Assembly: GCA_903789595.1 (NCBI GenBank)
Contig: CAIFEZ010000028.1
Span: 1 to 45,557 of the forward strand
DNA: 45,557 nt
From: an uncultured eubacterium 1-6
GTDB taxonomy: Bacteria > Bacillota > Clostridia > Lachnospirales > Lachnospiraceae
Direction: 5' to 3'
The position numbers and the translations under genes are program-made. How positions within the stretch are numbered: the first letter of the stretch is position 1; every line of letters starts with the position of its first letter. The notes beneath the pieces are model-generated. The model searched no databases, was not told where the DNA came from, and worked only from the letters and a program-made list of their open reading frames with translations. Of this stretch, positions 1 through 8,335 are shown piece by piece.

Positions 1-80
1 GTATTATTGAGTTTTCAAGGTGCGAAGCCCATTTTTGCTATGGGAAGTTTTAGTAGTTAATAAAGAGAGGTGCATATGCT

Positions 81-770
81 ATGCCAGGTATACTCGTGGT
101 TGAAGATGATGAAAATTTAAATTGTGGAATTACATTTTCACTGAAAAAATCCGGATATGAGGTTTTTTCAGCAGAATCAGTGAAAAAAGCGAAAAGAATT
201 GCAAGTGATAATAATGTGGATGTTACCATTTGTGATGTGAATCTTCCGGATGGGAATGGACTGGAATTTGTAAGGTGGATGAGATGCAATTATAATACAT
301 ACATTATTTGTCTTACAGCACTAGATCAGGAGATGGATCAGGTCATGGGATATGAAGCAGGGGCAGATGATTATGTTACAAAGCCGTTTAGTCTTTCGGT
401 ACTTCTTTTGAAAATAGAAGCACATTTCCGCCGCAGACAGGAGAAAACAGAAGCCGGAAAGATGATTTCGGGAGATATCGTATTTATCGCAGGAGAAATG
501 AAAGTCCTGATAAAGAGTCGTGAAATCAGTCTGACAAAAACGGAGTTGAAAATGCTGACTTTTTTTCTTAAGAATCCGAAACAGATTCTTTCAAAAACAC
601 AAATATTGGAAAATGTGTTTGATCTGGAAGGGGATTTTGTGGATGAAAATACAATCGCTGTCAATATCAGAAGACTCCGTGAGAAAATCGAAGACAATCC
701 GGCTGCACCGGTCTATATAAAGAATATCAGAGGTCTTGGGTATATATGGAATCAGGAGGTAAGGCAGTGA
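81..770 (+). CDS. OmpR/VanR-family response regulator
   Basis: DNA-binding response regulator of a two-component system, 229 aa. The receiver domain (about residues 3-115) has the acidic pair E8/D9-D10, phospho-acceptor D52 (CDVNLPDG), T79 and K101 (TKPFS). A winged-helix output domain fills residues 125-225 and ends in the typical RRLREKIE and IRGLGYIW segments. The start is the ATG at 81 behind an AGAGAGG site; the ATG at 76 is out of frame. Its stop overlaps the GTG start of the kinase gene, so the two are translationally coupled. In BceR/VanR-type systems such regulators switch on an adjacent exporter, here 2189-5289. The target is inferred. Family call is firm, ligand unknown. Confidence 0.93.
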   Translation: MPGILVVEDDENLNCGITFSLKKSGYEVFSAESVKKAKRIASDNNVDVTICDVNLPDGNGLEFVRWMRCNYNTYIICLTALDQEMDQVMGYEAGADDYVTKPFSLSVLLLKIEAHFRRRQEKTEAGKMISGDIVFIAGEMKVLIKSREISLTKTELKMLTFFLKNPKQILSKTQILENVFDLEGDFVDENTIAVNIRRLREKIEDNPAAPVYIKNIRGLGYIWNQEVRQ

Positions 771-2011
771 CAAATAGATACCGCAAGAAGATTACAGTAG
801 TGCTCTCCTTGGTATTACCTGTCATATTATTGTTTGCAATATTAAATTGCTTTACCGCGTATGTGTTTTATGAAGACTATAAATACAAAATGAATCTTAT
901 GACAGAGATTGCTGCAAAGGAAGATTTTTCCGGGCTGGATGCTGTTTCGGAATTGCTTAAGGATAAGGATATTGAAACTAACGAACAGGGAAGGCGATTA
1001 TTGGAGCAATATGGATACTGGGGGAATAAAGGGAATACATTTTATTCGCAATTTCGGCATCAGGCTATGGTGACCGGTGCTGCAAGCACTGTGATATGCG
1101 TGCTTTTTTTGATTTTTTTATTTTATTGGAAGAAAAAAGAAGATGCGTATCATCAGAAAATTTTAGACCAGTTAGAAGAAATTCTGATCGGATTCTGTGA
1201 AAATAAATTTGATGCTTTACTGAAAACGGAAAATCCAGCAGAACTGGAAAAATTGAATGACCAGCTTGAAGCAATCGGACATCATATTCAGTTGCTAAAG
1301 GAAGAAGCACGGGAAGAAAACGAGAGCACGAAAGAAATGGTTTCTGATATCTCTCACCAGTTAAAGACACCGGTTGCAGCTTTGGATACATGTTTTAGTG
1401 TGCTGATGCAGAATGACTTAAGTGCCACAGAACAGGAGGAGTTTCGTATCCGTTGTCGGAGTGCTCTGGATGGACTGGAGACATTATTGCAGTCGCTTCT
1501 TGAAATATCCAAGATGGAAACTGGACTGATTCAGATTAATAAGAAAAAACTTCCGCTTATGGATACTGTCATATCTGCTGTGAACCGCACTTATCCTAAA
1601 GCGGATGAGAAAGAAATTGAATTCGTTTTTGACTATGAAAAAGAGCTGGAAACATGCACGATTATGCAGGATAAAAGGTGGCTTGGTGAAGCTGTGATCA
1701 ACGTTCTGGATAATGCGGTCAAGTACAGTCCGTGTGGCTCAAAAATATTTATCCGGTTACAAAAAAGAAACGATCTTGTAAGAATGGAAATTGAGGATCA
1801 GGGAATTGGTATTCCGCAGAATGAGTATCACAAAATTTTTCAACGATTTTACAGAGGAAGTTCAAAGGAGGTCATGGAAAAGAGTGGTACAGGAATCGGA
1901 CTTTTTCTATCGAGAGAAATTATCGAAAAACACGCAGGTACAATTACGGTAACCTCGGGCAAAAAGAAAAAAGGAAGCACGTTTGTGATTCAATTACCAT
2001 ATGTTGGTTAA
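767..2011 (+). CDS. Sensor histidine kinase (two TM, short extracellular loop)
   Basis: Membrane histidine kinase partnering the regulator upstream. I place the start at GTG 767, seven bases after a strong AGGAGGT (754-760), rather than at the in-frame ATG 746 inside the regulator gene; this gives 414 aa. TM1 is about 10-34, TM2 about 104-121, leaving roughly 70 extracellular residues. A linker leads to the HisKA box (SDISHQLKTP, H197), then the HATPase domain with N box (NVLDNAVKYS), G1 (DQGIGIP) and G2 (GTGIGLF). The loop is longer than the near-absent loop of classic BceS, so it may sense its ligand directly or through the FtsX permease. All catalytic motifs are present. Confidence 0.92.
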   Translation: MTNRYRKKITVVLSLVLPVILLFAILNCFTAYVFYEDYKYKMNLMTEIAAKEDFSGLDAVSELLKDKDIETNEQGRRLLEQYGYWGNKGNTFYSQFRHQAMVTGAASTVICVLFLIFLFYWKKKEDAYHQKILDQLEEILIGFCENKFDALLKTENPAELEKLNDQLEAIGHHIQLLKEEAREENESTKEMVSDISHQLKTPVAALDTCFSVLMQNDLSATEQEEFRIRCRSALDGLETLLQSLLEISKMETGLIQINKKKLPLMDTVISAVNRTYPKADEKEIEFVFDYEKELETCTIMQDKRWLGEAVINVLDNAVKYSPCGSKIFIRLQKRNDLVRMEIEDQGIGIPQNEYHKIFQRFYRGSSKEVMEKSGTGIGLFLSREIIEKHAGTITVTSGKKKKGSTFVIQLPYVG

Positions 2012-2020
2012 ATTTTAAGT

Positions 2021-2063
2021 GAGCAGAAATCTTACAATTCTGTAAGACTTCTGCTCGTTTTTT
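2021..2063 (+). terminator. Rho-independent terminator after the two-component genes
   Basis: A 16-bp stem with one internal mismatch (GAGCAGAA...TTCTGCTC outer arms, TCTTACA/TGTAAGA inner arms) closes on a 4-nt loop and is followed by a run of seven T. It lies 10 bases after the kinase stop and separates the regulator-kinase pair from the ABC genes, which therefore need their own promoter between 2064 and 2188. Confidence 0.9.
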
Positions 2064-2188
2064 GAAAGTGAAATGAAAGATTGCCCTGATACAATTTGGA
2101 TGCAGGTTGAAAAATGACCAAATATATAAACAGGCAAAGAAAGCGTGCTGAAAAGGTATGCTTTACAGAATTGAAAAGAAGGCAACAC

Positions 2189-2863
2189 ATGAGTGTGATA
2201 TTAGAAACCAAGCAGCTTTGTAAGTTTTATGGCGCAGGTGAGAATCAGGTCAAAGCGGTCAATCAGGTGGATATTCAGATTGAGCAGGGAGAATTTGTCG
2301 CAATTGTCGGAAAGTCAGGTTCCGGTAAAAGTACATTACTTCATATGCTTGGAGGGCTAGACACCCCGACAAAAGGCAGTGTTACTATAGCAGGGAAAGA
2401 TTTATACAGGATGGAGGAAGATGCCCTTGCTGTTTTCCGCAGAAGAAAAATCGGATTTGTTTTTCAGGCATTTAATCTGGTTTCATCTGTTAATGTCTGG
2501 GAAAATATTGTACTGCCACTGGGGCTGGACGGAAGAAAAGTGGATGAAGCGTATGTAAATGATATTATTGCAACTCTGGGGATTGAAAACCGGATTTATA
2601 ATCTGCCAAATCAGTTATCCGGAGGACAGCAGCAGAGAGTAGCAATTGCAAGAGCACTGGTGAATCGTCCGGAAATTATATTTGCAGATGAACCGACAGG
2701 CAATCTTGATTCTAAGACCAGTGATGAGGTAATCGCTCTGCTTAAGATGACAGCAAAAAAATATGGACAGACAATTGTAATGATTACCCATGATGACGAA
2801 ATTGCACAGGTCGCTGACCGTATTCTGGTGATTGAGGACGGACAGGTGGTGGATTTCATATGA
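2189..2863 (+). CDS. ABC transporter ATP-binding protein (MacB/BceA type)
   Basis: Cytoplasmic ATPase of an FtsX-type ABC exporter, 224 aa. Walker A GKSGSGKST is at 41-49, followed by a Q-loop (VFQAFNLV), signature LSGGQQQRVAIARAL, Walker B IIFADEPTGNLD and H-loop MITHDD. Start chosen at ATG 2189 (MSVILETKQL), which matches the usual family N terminus; an in-frame ATG at 2114 would add a basic 25-residue leader without a good ribosome binding site. The stop overlaps the permease start (ATGA, 2860-2863), so the pair is co-translated. Close family relatives are BceA, LolD and MacB; the adjacent two-component system favours antimicrobial-peptide sensing or export (inference). Confidence 0.94.
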   Translation: MSVILETKQLCKFYGAGENQVKAVNQVDIQIEQGEFVAIVGKSGSGKSTLLHMLGGLDTPTKGSVTIAGKDLYRMEEDALAVFRRRKIGFVFQAFNLVSSVNVWENIVLPLGLDGRKVDEAYVNDIIATLGIENRIYNLPNQLSGGQQQRVAIARALVNRPEIIFADEPTGNLDSKTSDEVIALLKMTAKKYGQTIVMITHDDEIAQVADRILVIEDGQVVDFI

Positions 2864-5289
2864 AGACAATAAGCAGGATTGCATATAGCAATGACAAAAG
2901 GAACAGCACAAGAAGTATACTGATCATGATGGCAATCTGTCTGACCACGATGCTGCTTGTTATCATCAGTACTGTGGGAAATGGGATAATTCGTTTACAG
3001 AAAAGTCAGGCTGCAAGCTCATACGGAAGCAACTACGGCCTGTTTATCGCCGCAGATGGTACGCAATTAAAAGAAGTGGAACGCAGAGCTGAGATATCTG
3101 ATATCGGCATCATGTGTACGGAGGGCATCCTGAAAGGAAATGAAAATGGCGGCTTTGTCAGTGCGGATGAAACGGTCAGAAAAATGCTTCCCTATAATCA
3201 GGAATATGCGTTGAAGGAAGGTACCTATCCGGAAAAGGCGCAGGAAATTGCCGCAGGACGCGCTTTCTTTGATGCAGTGGGATACCATGATGTAAAGGTC
3301 GGAGACACCGTAACATTGGAGTACCGTTCCGGTATGCAGTCGGAATACGCACCGGTGGAATTTACTGTCAGCGGGATTTTATATGACCGGGATGAATATA
3401 CCATCGAGGCTTCCTATGTTGTATTCGGTTCGCAGGATTTTTATAATGAGCGTGTTGCGGAGGGTGACAGGCAATATAATATCTATTTTACCTTGAGCGA
3501 TTCTGCAAATGTATCTATGAATAATGTTGCGCCTGTTATAAAAGAAATCGCGGATTCCTGCGGCATTGACCAGAAAAACGTGATCATCAATGACCTCTAC
3601 CTGCAGTGGGTATTGCAGCCGAGCTATGAAATGATTGTGCTTTGTGGAACCCTGATCCTCGGAATCGTGCTGTTTTCCGTTGTGGTCATGTATAATATCT
3701 TCCAGGTCGGGATCGCCCAGAAGGTTCAGGAGTACGGAAAAATCAAGGCGCTGGGTGCAACCAGAAAGCAGATGAAGCAGTTGATCTTTCGTGAGGGCAT
3801 TCTTCTGGCGGTTCCTTCGATACCGCTGGGGCTGCTGTTTGGTTTCCTGATTGCAAAAGTCAGCTTCAACTGGCTGGTGGAGCAGGGAAATCTGGTATCG
3901 TCCGGAATGAAGAACCATCAGGTGCCTCTGTTTTCACTGACAATTATGCTCATCTGCATTTTTGTATCGTTTCTTACGGTCGTTTTGGCTCTGCGCAAAC
4001 CCATGAAAATTGTTTCCCGGATTTCACCCATCGAAGCGACACGGTATCTTGACGGCTCCAAAACGCAAAAACAGGGCAGACGAAAAGGCAGAAAAGATGT
4101 CACCGTTTTCTCCATGGCAATGGCAAATGTGACAGGCAATCCGAAAAGAACCATTGCTACGATTCTTACCATGGGGCTTTCCTGTGTATTGTTTGTAATT
4201 ATCTCTAATTATGTTGGGAATATTGACACGGAGCACGAGGCGCGGATTGCAATCAACCATGGACAATTTGAGCTGCAACTGGATTATTCTCAGAATTATG
4301 ATGAAGCCTATTCGGAGAATAATCTGGACACAATCCTACAGAACAACCCACTGAATGATTCTTTGATTAAAGAAATCAAATCCATCCCCGGTGTAACGGA
4401 TGTACTGACGAGAGAAATCGTCTCTGCAGATCTGAACGGAACAAAATTTCCGGTTGCAATCGTAAATCAAGAGGATTTTGAAATGATGCGCGGGGATGGC
4501 GATATCGGTTCCATGGACTATGCACAGGCTGTCAAAAACGGGGATGTTTTCTTTGGCTGGTACACGTGGATGGAAGCTGACGGGTATTCTGCGGGTGCAC
4601 CGATTACATTCAACTTTGATAACGGAAGCGGAACCTATACCTATCATGGAAAAATCGCAGGCTCCTTTGTAAGCGCGGACACTTATCTGGTCATTCCGGA
4701 AGGTGTATACCGTTCCATGAATCCGAGGGGAACAGCCTATGGCTATCTGTGGGTGGACTGTGATAAAAAAGATGTTGCATCTGTGGAACAGAGTCTGAAT
4801 ACTTTGATTTCTAATACTTCGCATATAAAAATGGATACCTATCATGCACAGTTACAATCTGCAGAATACGCAAGCCGTATGATGAAGCTTGGCTGCTATC
4901 TGTTCATGGCAATTGTCGGTCTCATCGGGTTTATGAATCTGGCAAACACCATGATCATCAATATCACCACGAAGAAGCAGGAATACGGTGTGCTGCAAGC
5001 GGTAGGCATGACCAATAAGCAGTTGAATCTGAGCTTACAAATACAGGGCTTGATTTTTACGGTTGGCACCATCTGCGTCGCACTTGCTGCCGGTCTGCCC
5101 CTTGGCTATGCACTGTTTTCCTATGCGAAGCATAATGGGATTTTTGGAATGAACGTTTATCACGTTCCTCTTATCCCGATTCTTGTTATGATTCTTCTGG
5201 TTGGTATTCTACAAATTGTGCTTTCCTGTGTTTTAAGCAGTAATCTGAAAAAGGAAACGCTGGTAGAAAGAATAAGGTATCAGGGATAG
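2860..5289 (+). CDS. FtsX-like ABC permease, two FtsX units
   Basis: Membrane partner of the ATPase upstream, 809 aa. TM1 is near residues 20-42 and is followed by a large extracellular domain (about 45-260). Three TM helices (about 262-395) carry the first FtsX domain, with the VQEYGKIKALGATRKQMKQL coupling segment. TM5 (about 440-460) begins a second unit with another extracellular domain (465-680) and C-terminal TMs with a parallel KKQEYGVLQAVGMTNKQL segment. The near-duplicate halves fit the two-MacB-fold permeases common in Firmicutes, which differ from BceB with its single extracellular domain. ATGA overlap with the ATPase gene. Substrate cannot be read from the sequence. Confidence 0.9.
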   Translation: MKTISRIAYSNDKRNSTRSILIMMAICLTTMLLVIISTVGNGIIRLQKSQAASSYGSNYGLFIAADGTQLKEVERRAEISDIGIMCTEGILKGNENGGFVSADETVRKMLPYNQEYALKEGTYPEKAQEIAAGRAFFDAVGYHDVKVGDTVTLEYRSGMQSEYAPVEFTVSGILYDRDEYTIEASYVVFGSQDFYNERVAEGDRQYNIYFTLSDSANVSMNNVAPVIKEIADSCGIDQKNVIINDLYLQWVLQPSYEMIVLCGTLILGIVLFSVVVMYNIFQVGIAQKVQEYGKIKALGATRKQMKQLIFREGILLAVPSIPLGLLFGFLIAKVSFNWLVEQGNLVSSGMKNHQVPLFSLTIMLICIFVSFLTVVLALRKPMKIVSRISPIEATRYLDGSKTQKQGRRKGRKDVTVFSMAMANVTGNPKRTIATILTMGLSCVLFVIISNYVGNIDTEHEARIAINHGQFELQLDYSQNYDEAYSENNLDTILQNNPLNDSLIKEIKSIPGVTDVLTREIVSADLNGTKFPVAIVNQEDFEMMRGDGDIGSMDYAQAVKNGDVFFGWYTWMEADGYSAGAPITFNFDNGSGTYTYHGKIAGSFVSADTYLVIPEGVYRSMNPRGTAYGYLWVDCDKKDVASVEQSLNTLISNTSHIKMDTYHAQLQSAEYASRMMKLGCYLFMAIVGLIGFMNLANTMIINITTKKQEYGVLQAVGMTNKQLNLSLQIQGLIFTVGTICVALAAGLPLGYALFSYAKHNGIFGMNVYHVPLIPILVMILLVGILQIVLSCVLSSNLKKETLVERIRYQG

Positions 5290-5407
5290 CAAGTATTGCT
5301 GGGATATCCTCAGTATCATAACAGGAATTAAAAGAACTTGGTTTCAAAAAGTTTTGTACTTTTGACAAAATGCAACCGATTTTTCATCAATTATAATAAA
5401 TTTGATT

Positions 5408-5443
5408 AAGCAGCCTGTGTGTAATGAAGCATACAGGCTGCTT
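5408..5443. terminator. Hairpin between convergent genes
   Basis: Perfect 11-bp inverted repeat (AAGCAGCCTGT / ACAGGCTGCTT) with a 14-nt loop, followed on the plus strand by GCATTTT. It lies about 120 bases past the permease stop and just beyond the stop of a minus-strand gene fragment (5458-5568), so it may serve both directions. The T-runs are short. Confidence 0.55.
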
Positions 5444-5457
5444 GCATTTTATAACTC

Positions 5458-5568
5458 TTATGAATCTTCTGTATCTATCCACATCTGTAAATTGCCCGCA
5501 AGATATAATCTCGCATATTCAAGTGGTTCATCGACTGCAAGTGAAGCCAATGCACAGTCTGATCCGGC
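5458..5568 (-). pseudogene. C-terminal fragment of an unrecognised protein
   Basis: Read on the minus strand, 36 codons run without interruption to a stop (TAA at 5458-5460). They include ALASLAVDEPLEYARLY and LQMWIDTEDS, which look like real protein rather than random translation. There is no start, and at its upstream end the reading runs straight into antisense of the IS30 remnant, so the gene seems cut at about 5565. I do not recognise the family. Confidence 0.35.
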
Positions 5569-5914
5569 TACAATAAACATCTTACATTAGTAGAGAGAGA
5601 AATGATTCTGAAGTTTCGTGCCATAGGCTGTTTTATTACTGAAATCGCGCAGCGTCTGGGCAGAAATAAGGCAACTGTTACTTGATGATGTGCAATTCTA
5701 CTTTCCCCGTCCGCATCATCCTTGGCAAAGAGGCACGAACGAAAATACAAATGGCCTTCTCAGAGAATACTTTTCGAAAGGAAAAGATTTGACGGATATT
5801 ACGGACGACTACATACAGAGCAAAATTGATGAACTGAATAAACGTCCTCGCAAATGTCTTGGATACAAAACGCCGTATGAAGTTTATTATTCAACATCGT
5901 TGCATTTGACTTGA
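5566..5914 (+). mobile_element. IS30-family transposase remnant with internal deletion
   Basis: Two pieces of one IS30-type transposase. From 5566 the frame reads a typical N terminus with LTLVEREMI and the helix-turn-helix ITEIAQRLGRNKATV, then a stop at 5682-5686. From 5690 another frame gives the C-terminal end of the catalytic core, PRPHHPWQRGTNENTNGLL (containing the last Glu of the DDE triad) and RPRKCLGYKTPYEVY. Roughly 200 residues that should carry the two Asp are missing, so it cannot be active. The 5' end abuts an unrelated minus-strand fragment. Intact inverted repeats were not identified. Confidence 0.85.
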
Positions 5915-5924
5915 AAATTCGGGC

Positions 5925-5975
5925 TTGAAAAACAAGCCGACTTGATACACTATAAATTATACGAAAAAGACAACC
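5925..5975 (+). promoter_or_regulatory. Promoter and leader block, copy A of a 27-bp repeat
   Basis: A 27-bp block at 5949-5975 (begins ACTATAAATTATACG, ends AAAGACAACC) recurs with one mismatch at 11578-11604. In both places it ends 25 bases before a start codon. A possible promoter is TTGAAA (5925-5930), 17-bp spacer, CACTAT (5948-5953), which would place the rest of the block in the early transcript. A small GGCTTG/CAAGCC dyad overlaps the -35 area. The repeat is seen directly; promoter function is inferred. Confidence 0.5.
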
Positions 5976-6000
5976 GAACATAAAGCGGAGATATCATACG

Positions 6001-6552
6001 ATGAAGAAAAAAACGACTAAGGAACTTCTGGCAGATTCTTTTCTGGAATTGGCAGAGAAGAGGCCGATCAACAAGATCACCATCGCAAATATTGTGGAAA
6101 ACTGTGGAGTGACACAACCTACTTTCTATCGTTACTTCAAGGATAAGTACGATATGATCGCCTGGATCTATGCCAGACAGTCTGGCGAATTGATAGGGAA
6201 GATTGGCGAAAATGGCTATCTATGGAAAGATACTCTTCTGGATGGAATGCGTTTTTATGATGAGAACCGGAAATTCATGGTGAATGCGCTGAAGCACACA
6301 AGTGGGAGAGATTCATTTTTGTTCCAGATGTCTGATATGAACATACGGTTCGTTGAAAATGAGATAACAAAGAGACTTGGTGTTAAGAAGTGTCCGAGAG
6401 ATTTGTCTGCTATTGTAAAGATTTATTGTTATGGTACGAGTCAACTTCTCTATGATTGGTTCACAGAGCATTCGGAGTACTCCTATAAAGAAATCGCTGA
6501 TCTTATGGAAAAGAGTATTCCGGAGGTATTGAGACCCTTTCTTTGTGAGTGA
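6001..6552 (+). CDS. TetR/AcrR-family transcriptional regulator
   Basis: 183-aa repressor-like protein. The N-terminal TetR DNA-binding domain spans about residues 5-50, with the helix-turn-helix ITIANIVENCGVTQPTFYRYF. The C-terminal half is all-helical and ligand-binding in this family. The start ATG at 6001 follows the repeated promoter block. It heads the redox cluster running to 11.5 kb and is a candidate controller of it, and through the shared promoter block possibly of 11630 as well. An inverted repeat just downstream (6566-6591) is a possible operator. Inducer unknown. Confidence 0.9.
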   Translation: MKKKTTKELLADSFLELAEKRPINKITIANIVENCGVTQPTFYRYFKDKYDMIAWIYARQSGELIGKIGENGYLWKDTLLDGMRFYDENRKFMVNALKHTSGRDSFLFQMSDMNIRFVENEITKRLGVKKCPRDLSAIVKIYCYGTSQLLYDWFTEHSEYSYKEIADLMEKSIPEVLRPFLCE

Positions 6553-6565
6553 GTGGTATCAAAAA

Positions 6566-6591
6566 CTTTATAATTTTATCGATTTATAAAG
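6566..6591. promoter_or_regulatory. Inverted repeat, possible operator
   Basis: Eight-base arms CTTTATAA and TTATAAAG are separated by ten bases, in the 157-base gap between the TetR gene and the ferritin-like gene. Size and position suit a TetR-type operator or a weak terminator; no T-run follows. Confidence 0.35.
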
Positions 6592-6709
6592 CAGCGTTAT
6601 AAACAGAACAGATCATAACGTGACTTGTAACAGATCTTCAGTTAGTGTGTAGTTGTGCGCAACAAGCAAAAGGCAATAGCCACTAATTATGATTTGGAGG
6701 TATGTTATT

Positions 6710-7171
6710 ATGACGCTTGATGAAAAGATCAAGATGCTTAACGATTATGCAATCGCATGGTATTCCAGCTCACAGGCAGATTACATCCATGAAGCTACTT
6801 TCCGTGCGCAGGGGTTCGGAAAGTTCGCTGACCGCTGCAAGGAAGAAGGGGACGAGGAACTGGAAGAAGCCAGAAACTGCACGAAAAGGGTGATCGAACT
6901 TGGCGGACAGCCTGTGATCGGATATGCAAAGCAGCCAATTTTTAACGAGATCAAGGATCTCCTGAAGAAGTGGGACGATGGCTTTAAGGAGTATAAGGCG
7001 GTTGAAGAACTTGAGAAAATCGCAGCCTCTCTGACGGATGACTCCATTACCAGAAAGCTGGTGGAAAGTTTCGTAGAATGCGAGACGGAGCACAGAACAT
7101 GGGTAGCACAGCATATGGGTATTATCGAAAGAATCGGTTACGAGAACTATCTGATCGAACAGCTGGGTTAA
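6710..7171 (+). CDS. Ferritin-like four-helix protein
   Basis: 153-aa predicted helical protein. Start taken at ATG 6710 behind TTTGGAGG, instead of in-frame 6689. Helix content and the segments HEATFRAQGFGKFADRCKEE, EELEEARN and VECETEHRTWVAQHM resemble the bacterioferritin/Dps-like superfamily, where carboxylates and His bind two irons. The usual ExxH of helix 2 appears changed (Glu in place of the expected His), while a second-half ExxEH is kept, so the metal site may be altered. It is followed 18 bases later by an FMN-binding protein gene and probably shares its transcript. A role in iron or peroxide handling is inferred from fold and neighbours. Confidence 0.6.
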   Translation: MTLDEKIKMLNDYAIAWYSSSQADYIHEATFRAQGFGKFADRCKEEGDEELEEARNCTKRVIELGGQPVIGYAKQPIFNEIKDLLKKWDDGFKEYKAVEELEKIAASLTDDSITRKLVESFVECETEHRTWVAQHMGIIERIGYENYLIEQLG

Positions 7172-7189
7172 TAAGCAGGAAGTATTGCC

Positions 7190-7591
7190 ATGAGTGGAAT
7201 TGAGAGAGTTTATCAGTTTTTGGATGAGGCAAACACCTATTATCTGGCCACTGTAGAAGGAGATCAGCCGAGAGTTCGGGCATTTGGTACGGTGCTTCTG
7301 TATGATGGGAAACTGTATATACAGACCGGCAAGGTAAAGCCTGTTTCAAAACAGATCGCGGCAAATCCGAAGGTTGAGATTTGCGCGTTCAAAGGCGGAA
7401 AGTGGGTACGCATCGCAGGTGAACTTGTGAATGACGATAGTCATGATGTCAAAGTCGCTATGCTTGAAAAGATGCCTTCTCTGAAAGCTATGTACAGCGC
7501 GGATGATGACAATATGCAGATGCTCTACTTTAAGAGTGCGACGGCAACATTCAGTTCCTTTACGGAGGAACCGGAAACCGTCACATTCTAA
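7190..7591 (+). CDS. Pyridoxamine 5'-phosphate oxidase-family FMN-binding protein
   Basis: 133-aa split-barrel flavoprotein of the PNPOx-like group. Family features are the N-terminal YYLATVEGDQPRVRAFGTVLL, the following YIQTGKVKPVSKQIAANPKVEICAF and the central beta-barrel. Such small proteins bind FMN or F420-like cofactors as dimers and act in redox or detoxification; the substrate is not predictable. The gene lies between the ferritin-like gene and a small winged-helix gene with short gaps, so an operon is likely. Confidence 0.85.
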   Translation: MSGIERVYQFLDEANTYYLATVEGDQPRVRAFGTVLLYDGKLYIQTGKVKPVSKQIAANPKVEICAFKGGKWVRIAGELVNDDSHDVKVAMLEKMPSLKAMYSADDDNMQMLYFKSATATFSSFTEEPETVTF

Positions 7592-7602
7592 GGTGGATGG
7601 AT

Positions 7603-7785
7603 ATGAATGAGAAAGAGATCATCCTTGAGGCAATGAGGAAAGCCGGAGAGCCGCTAAATGCCGGCAAAGCCGCAGAACTGACAGGATTAGACAGGAAAGT
7701 AGTAGACAAGGCTTTCACGGCTATGAAGAAGGAAGGTTCCATCGTTTCACCGATCAGGTGCAAATGGGAGCCGGCAGAAAAGTAA
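7603..7785 (+). CDS. Small winged-helix protein
   Basis: 60-aa protein made almost entirely of one winged helix-turn-helix: KEIILEAMRKAG, then NAGKAAELTGLDRKVVDKAFTAMKKEGSIVSP. Start chosen at ATG 7603, seven bases after AAGGTGG; ATG 7597 touches the ribosome binding site. There is no effector domain. It could be a DNA-binding accessory factor or a domain cut from a larger regulator. It ends the first redox sub-operon, ahead of a terminator. Confidence 0.65.
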   Translation: MNEKEIILEAMRKAGEPLNAGKAAELTGLDRKVVDKAFTAMKKEGSIVSPIRCKWEPAEK

Positions 7786-7797
7786 AATAGTAATGAC

Positions 7798-7833
7798 AAG
7801 GCTGACGCTGCGGCAATGCGCGCCAGCCTTTTT
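7798..7833 (+). terminator. Terminator of the ferritin-like/PNPOx/wHTH operon
   Basis: AAGGCTG...CAGCCTT stem with a GC-rich inner part, followed by TTTTT. It lies 12 bases past the small winged-helix gene and 30 bases before the OhrR-type gene. Confidence 0.75.
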
Positions 7834-7863
7834 GCAAAGAGAAACAGACTTTGGAGTAATACA

Positions 7864-8322
7864 ATGGCTGATACAAAGACAATGAGGCTTGATGAAGTCC
7901 CGCGCCTTGAAGATCAGTTCTGTTTTCCGCTCTATGCCTGCGCGAAGGAAGTGGTCAGGCAGTATCGAAAACCTCTTGAAGCGTTAAATCTGACCTATAC
8001 CCAGTATCTTGTGATGATGGTGCTCTGGGAACACGGCGGCATGACGGAAGGACAGCTTGGCAGGAAAGTTTATCTTGATTCTGGCACGCTTGCGCCTCTC
8101 TTAAAAAGGATGGAGAGATCAGGGCTGATTAACCGGATCAAGCCGGACGGAAATGTGCGAAAACTATATGTTACGCTGACACAGGAGGGACGGGATCTGA
8201 AAGAAAAAGCAAAGGGTGTGCCGGGGGAGATCCAAAATTGTTTACCTCTGCCGCAGGAGGATCTTTTGGTGCTCCGTGAACTGTTGAACCACCTGCTTGT
8301 CAGCATGGAAAAGAATATGTAG
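7864..8322 (+). CDS. MarR-family peroxide sensor, OhrR type
   Basis: 152-aa MarR winged-helix repressor. It follows Bacillus OhrR closely in layout: LEDQFCFPLYACAKEV carries the peroxide-reactive Cys (C20, equivalent to OhrR C15), then LTYTQYLVMMVLWEH, YLDSGTLAPLLKRMERSGLI (recognition helix) and the wing with RKLYVTLT. Known OhrR proteins release DNA when that Cys is oxidised by organic hydroperoxides and usually control ohr. No ohr is seen here; the next genes are a broken peroxiredoxin and flavin/Fe-S electron carriers, which are the probable regulon. Start at ATG 7864 gives the standard N terminus; a longer in-frame reading from 7816 overlaps the terminator. Confidence 0.88.
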   Translation: MADTKTMRLDEVPRLEDQFCFPLYACAKEVVRQYRKPLEALNLTYTQYLVMMVLWEHGGMTEGQLGRKVYLDSGTLAPLLKRMERSGLINRIKPDGNVRKLYVTLTQEGRDLKEKAKGVPGEIQNCLPLPQEDLLVLRELLNHLLVSMEKNM

Positions 8323-8335
8323 GAGGGAACAAAGA

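Noticed and set aside
5362-5397. TTGACA and TATAAT as a promoter
   Set aside because: The hexamers match the consensus but are 24 bases apart, too far for a sigma-A promoter, and no intact gene follows.
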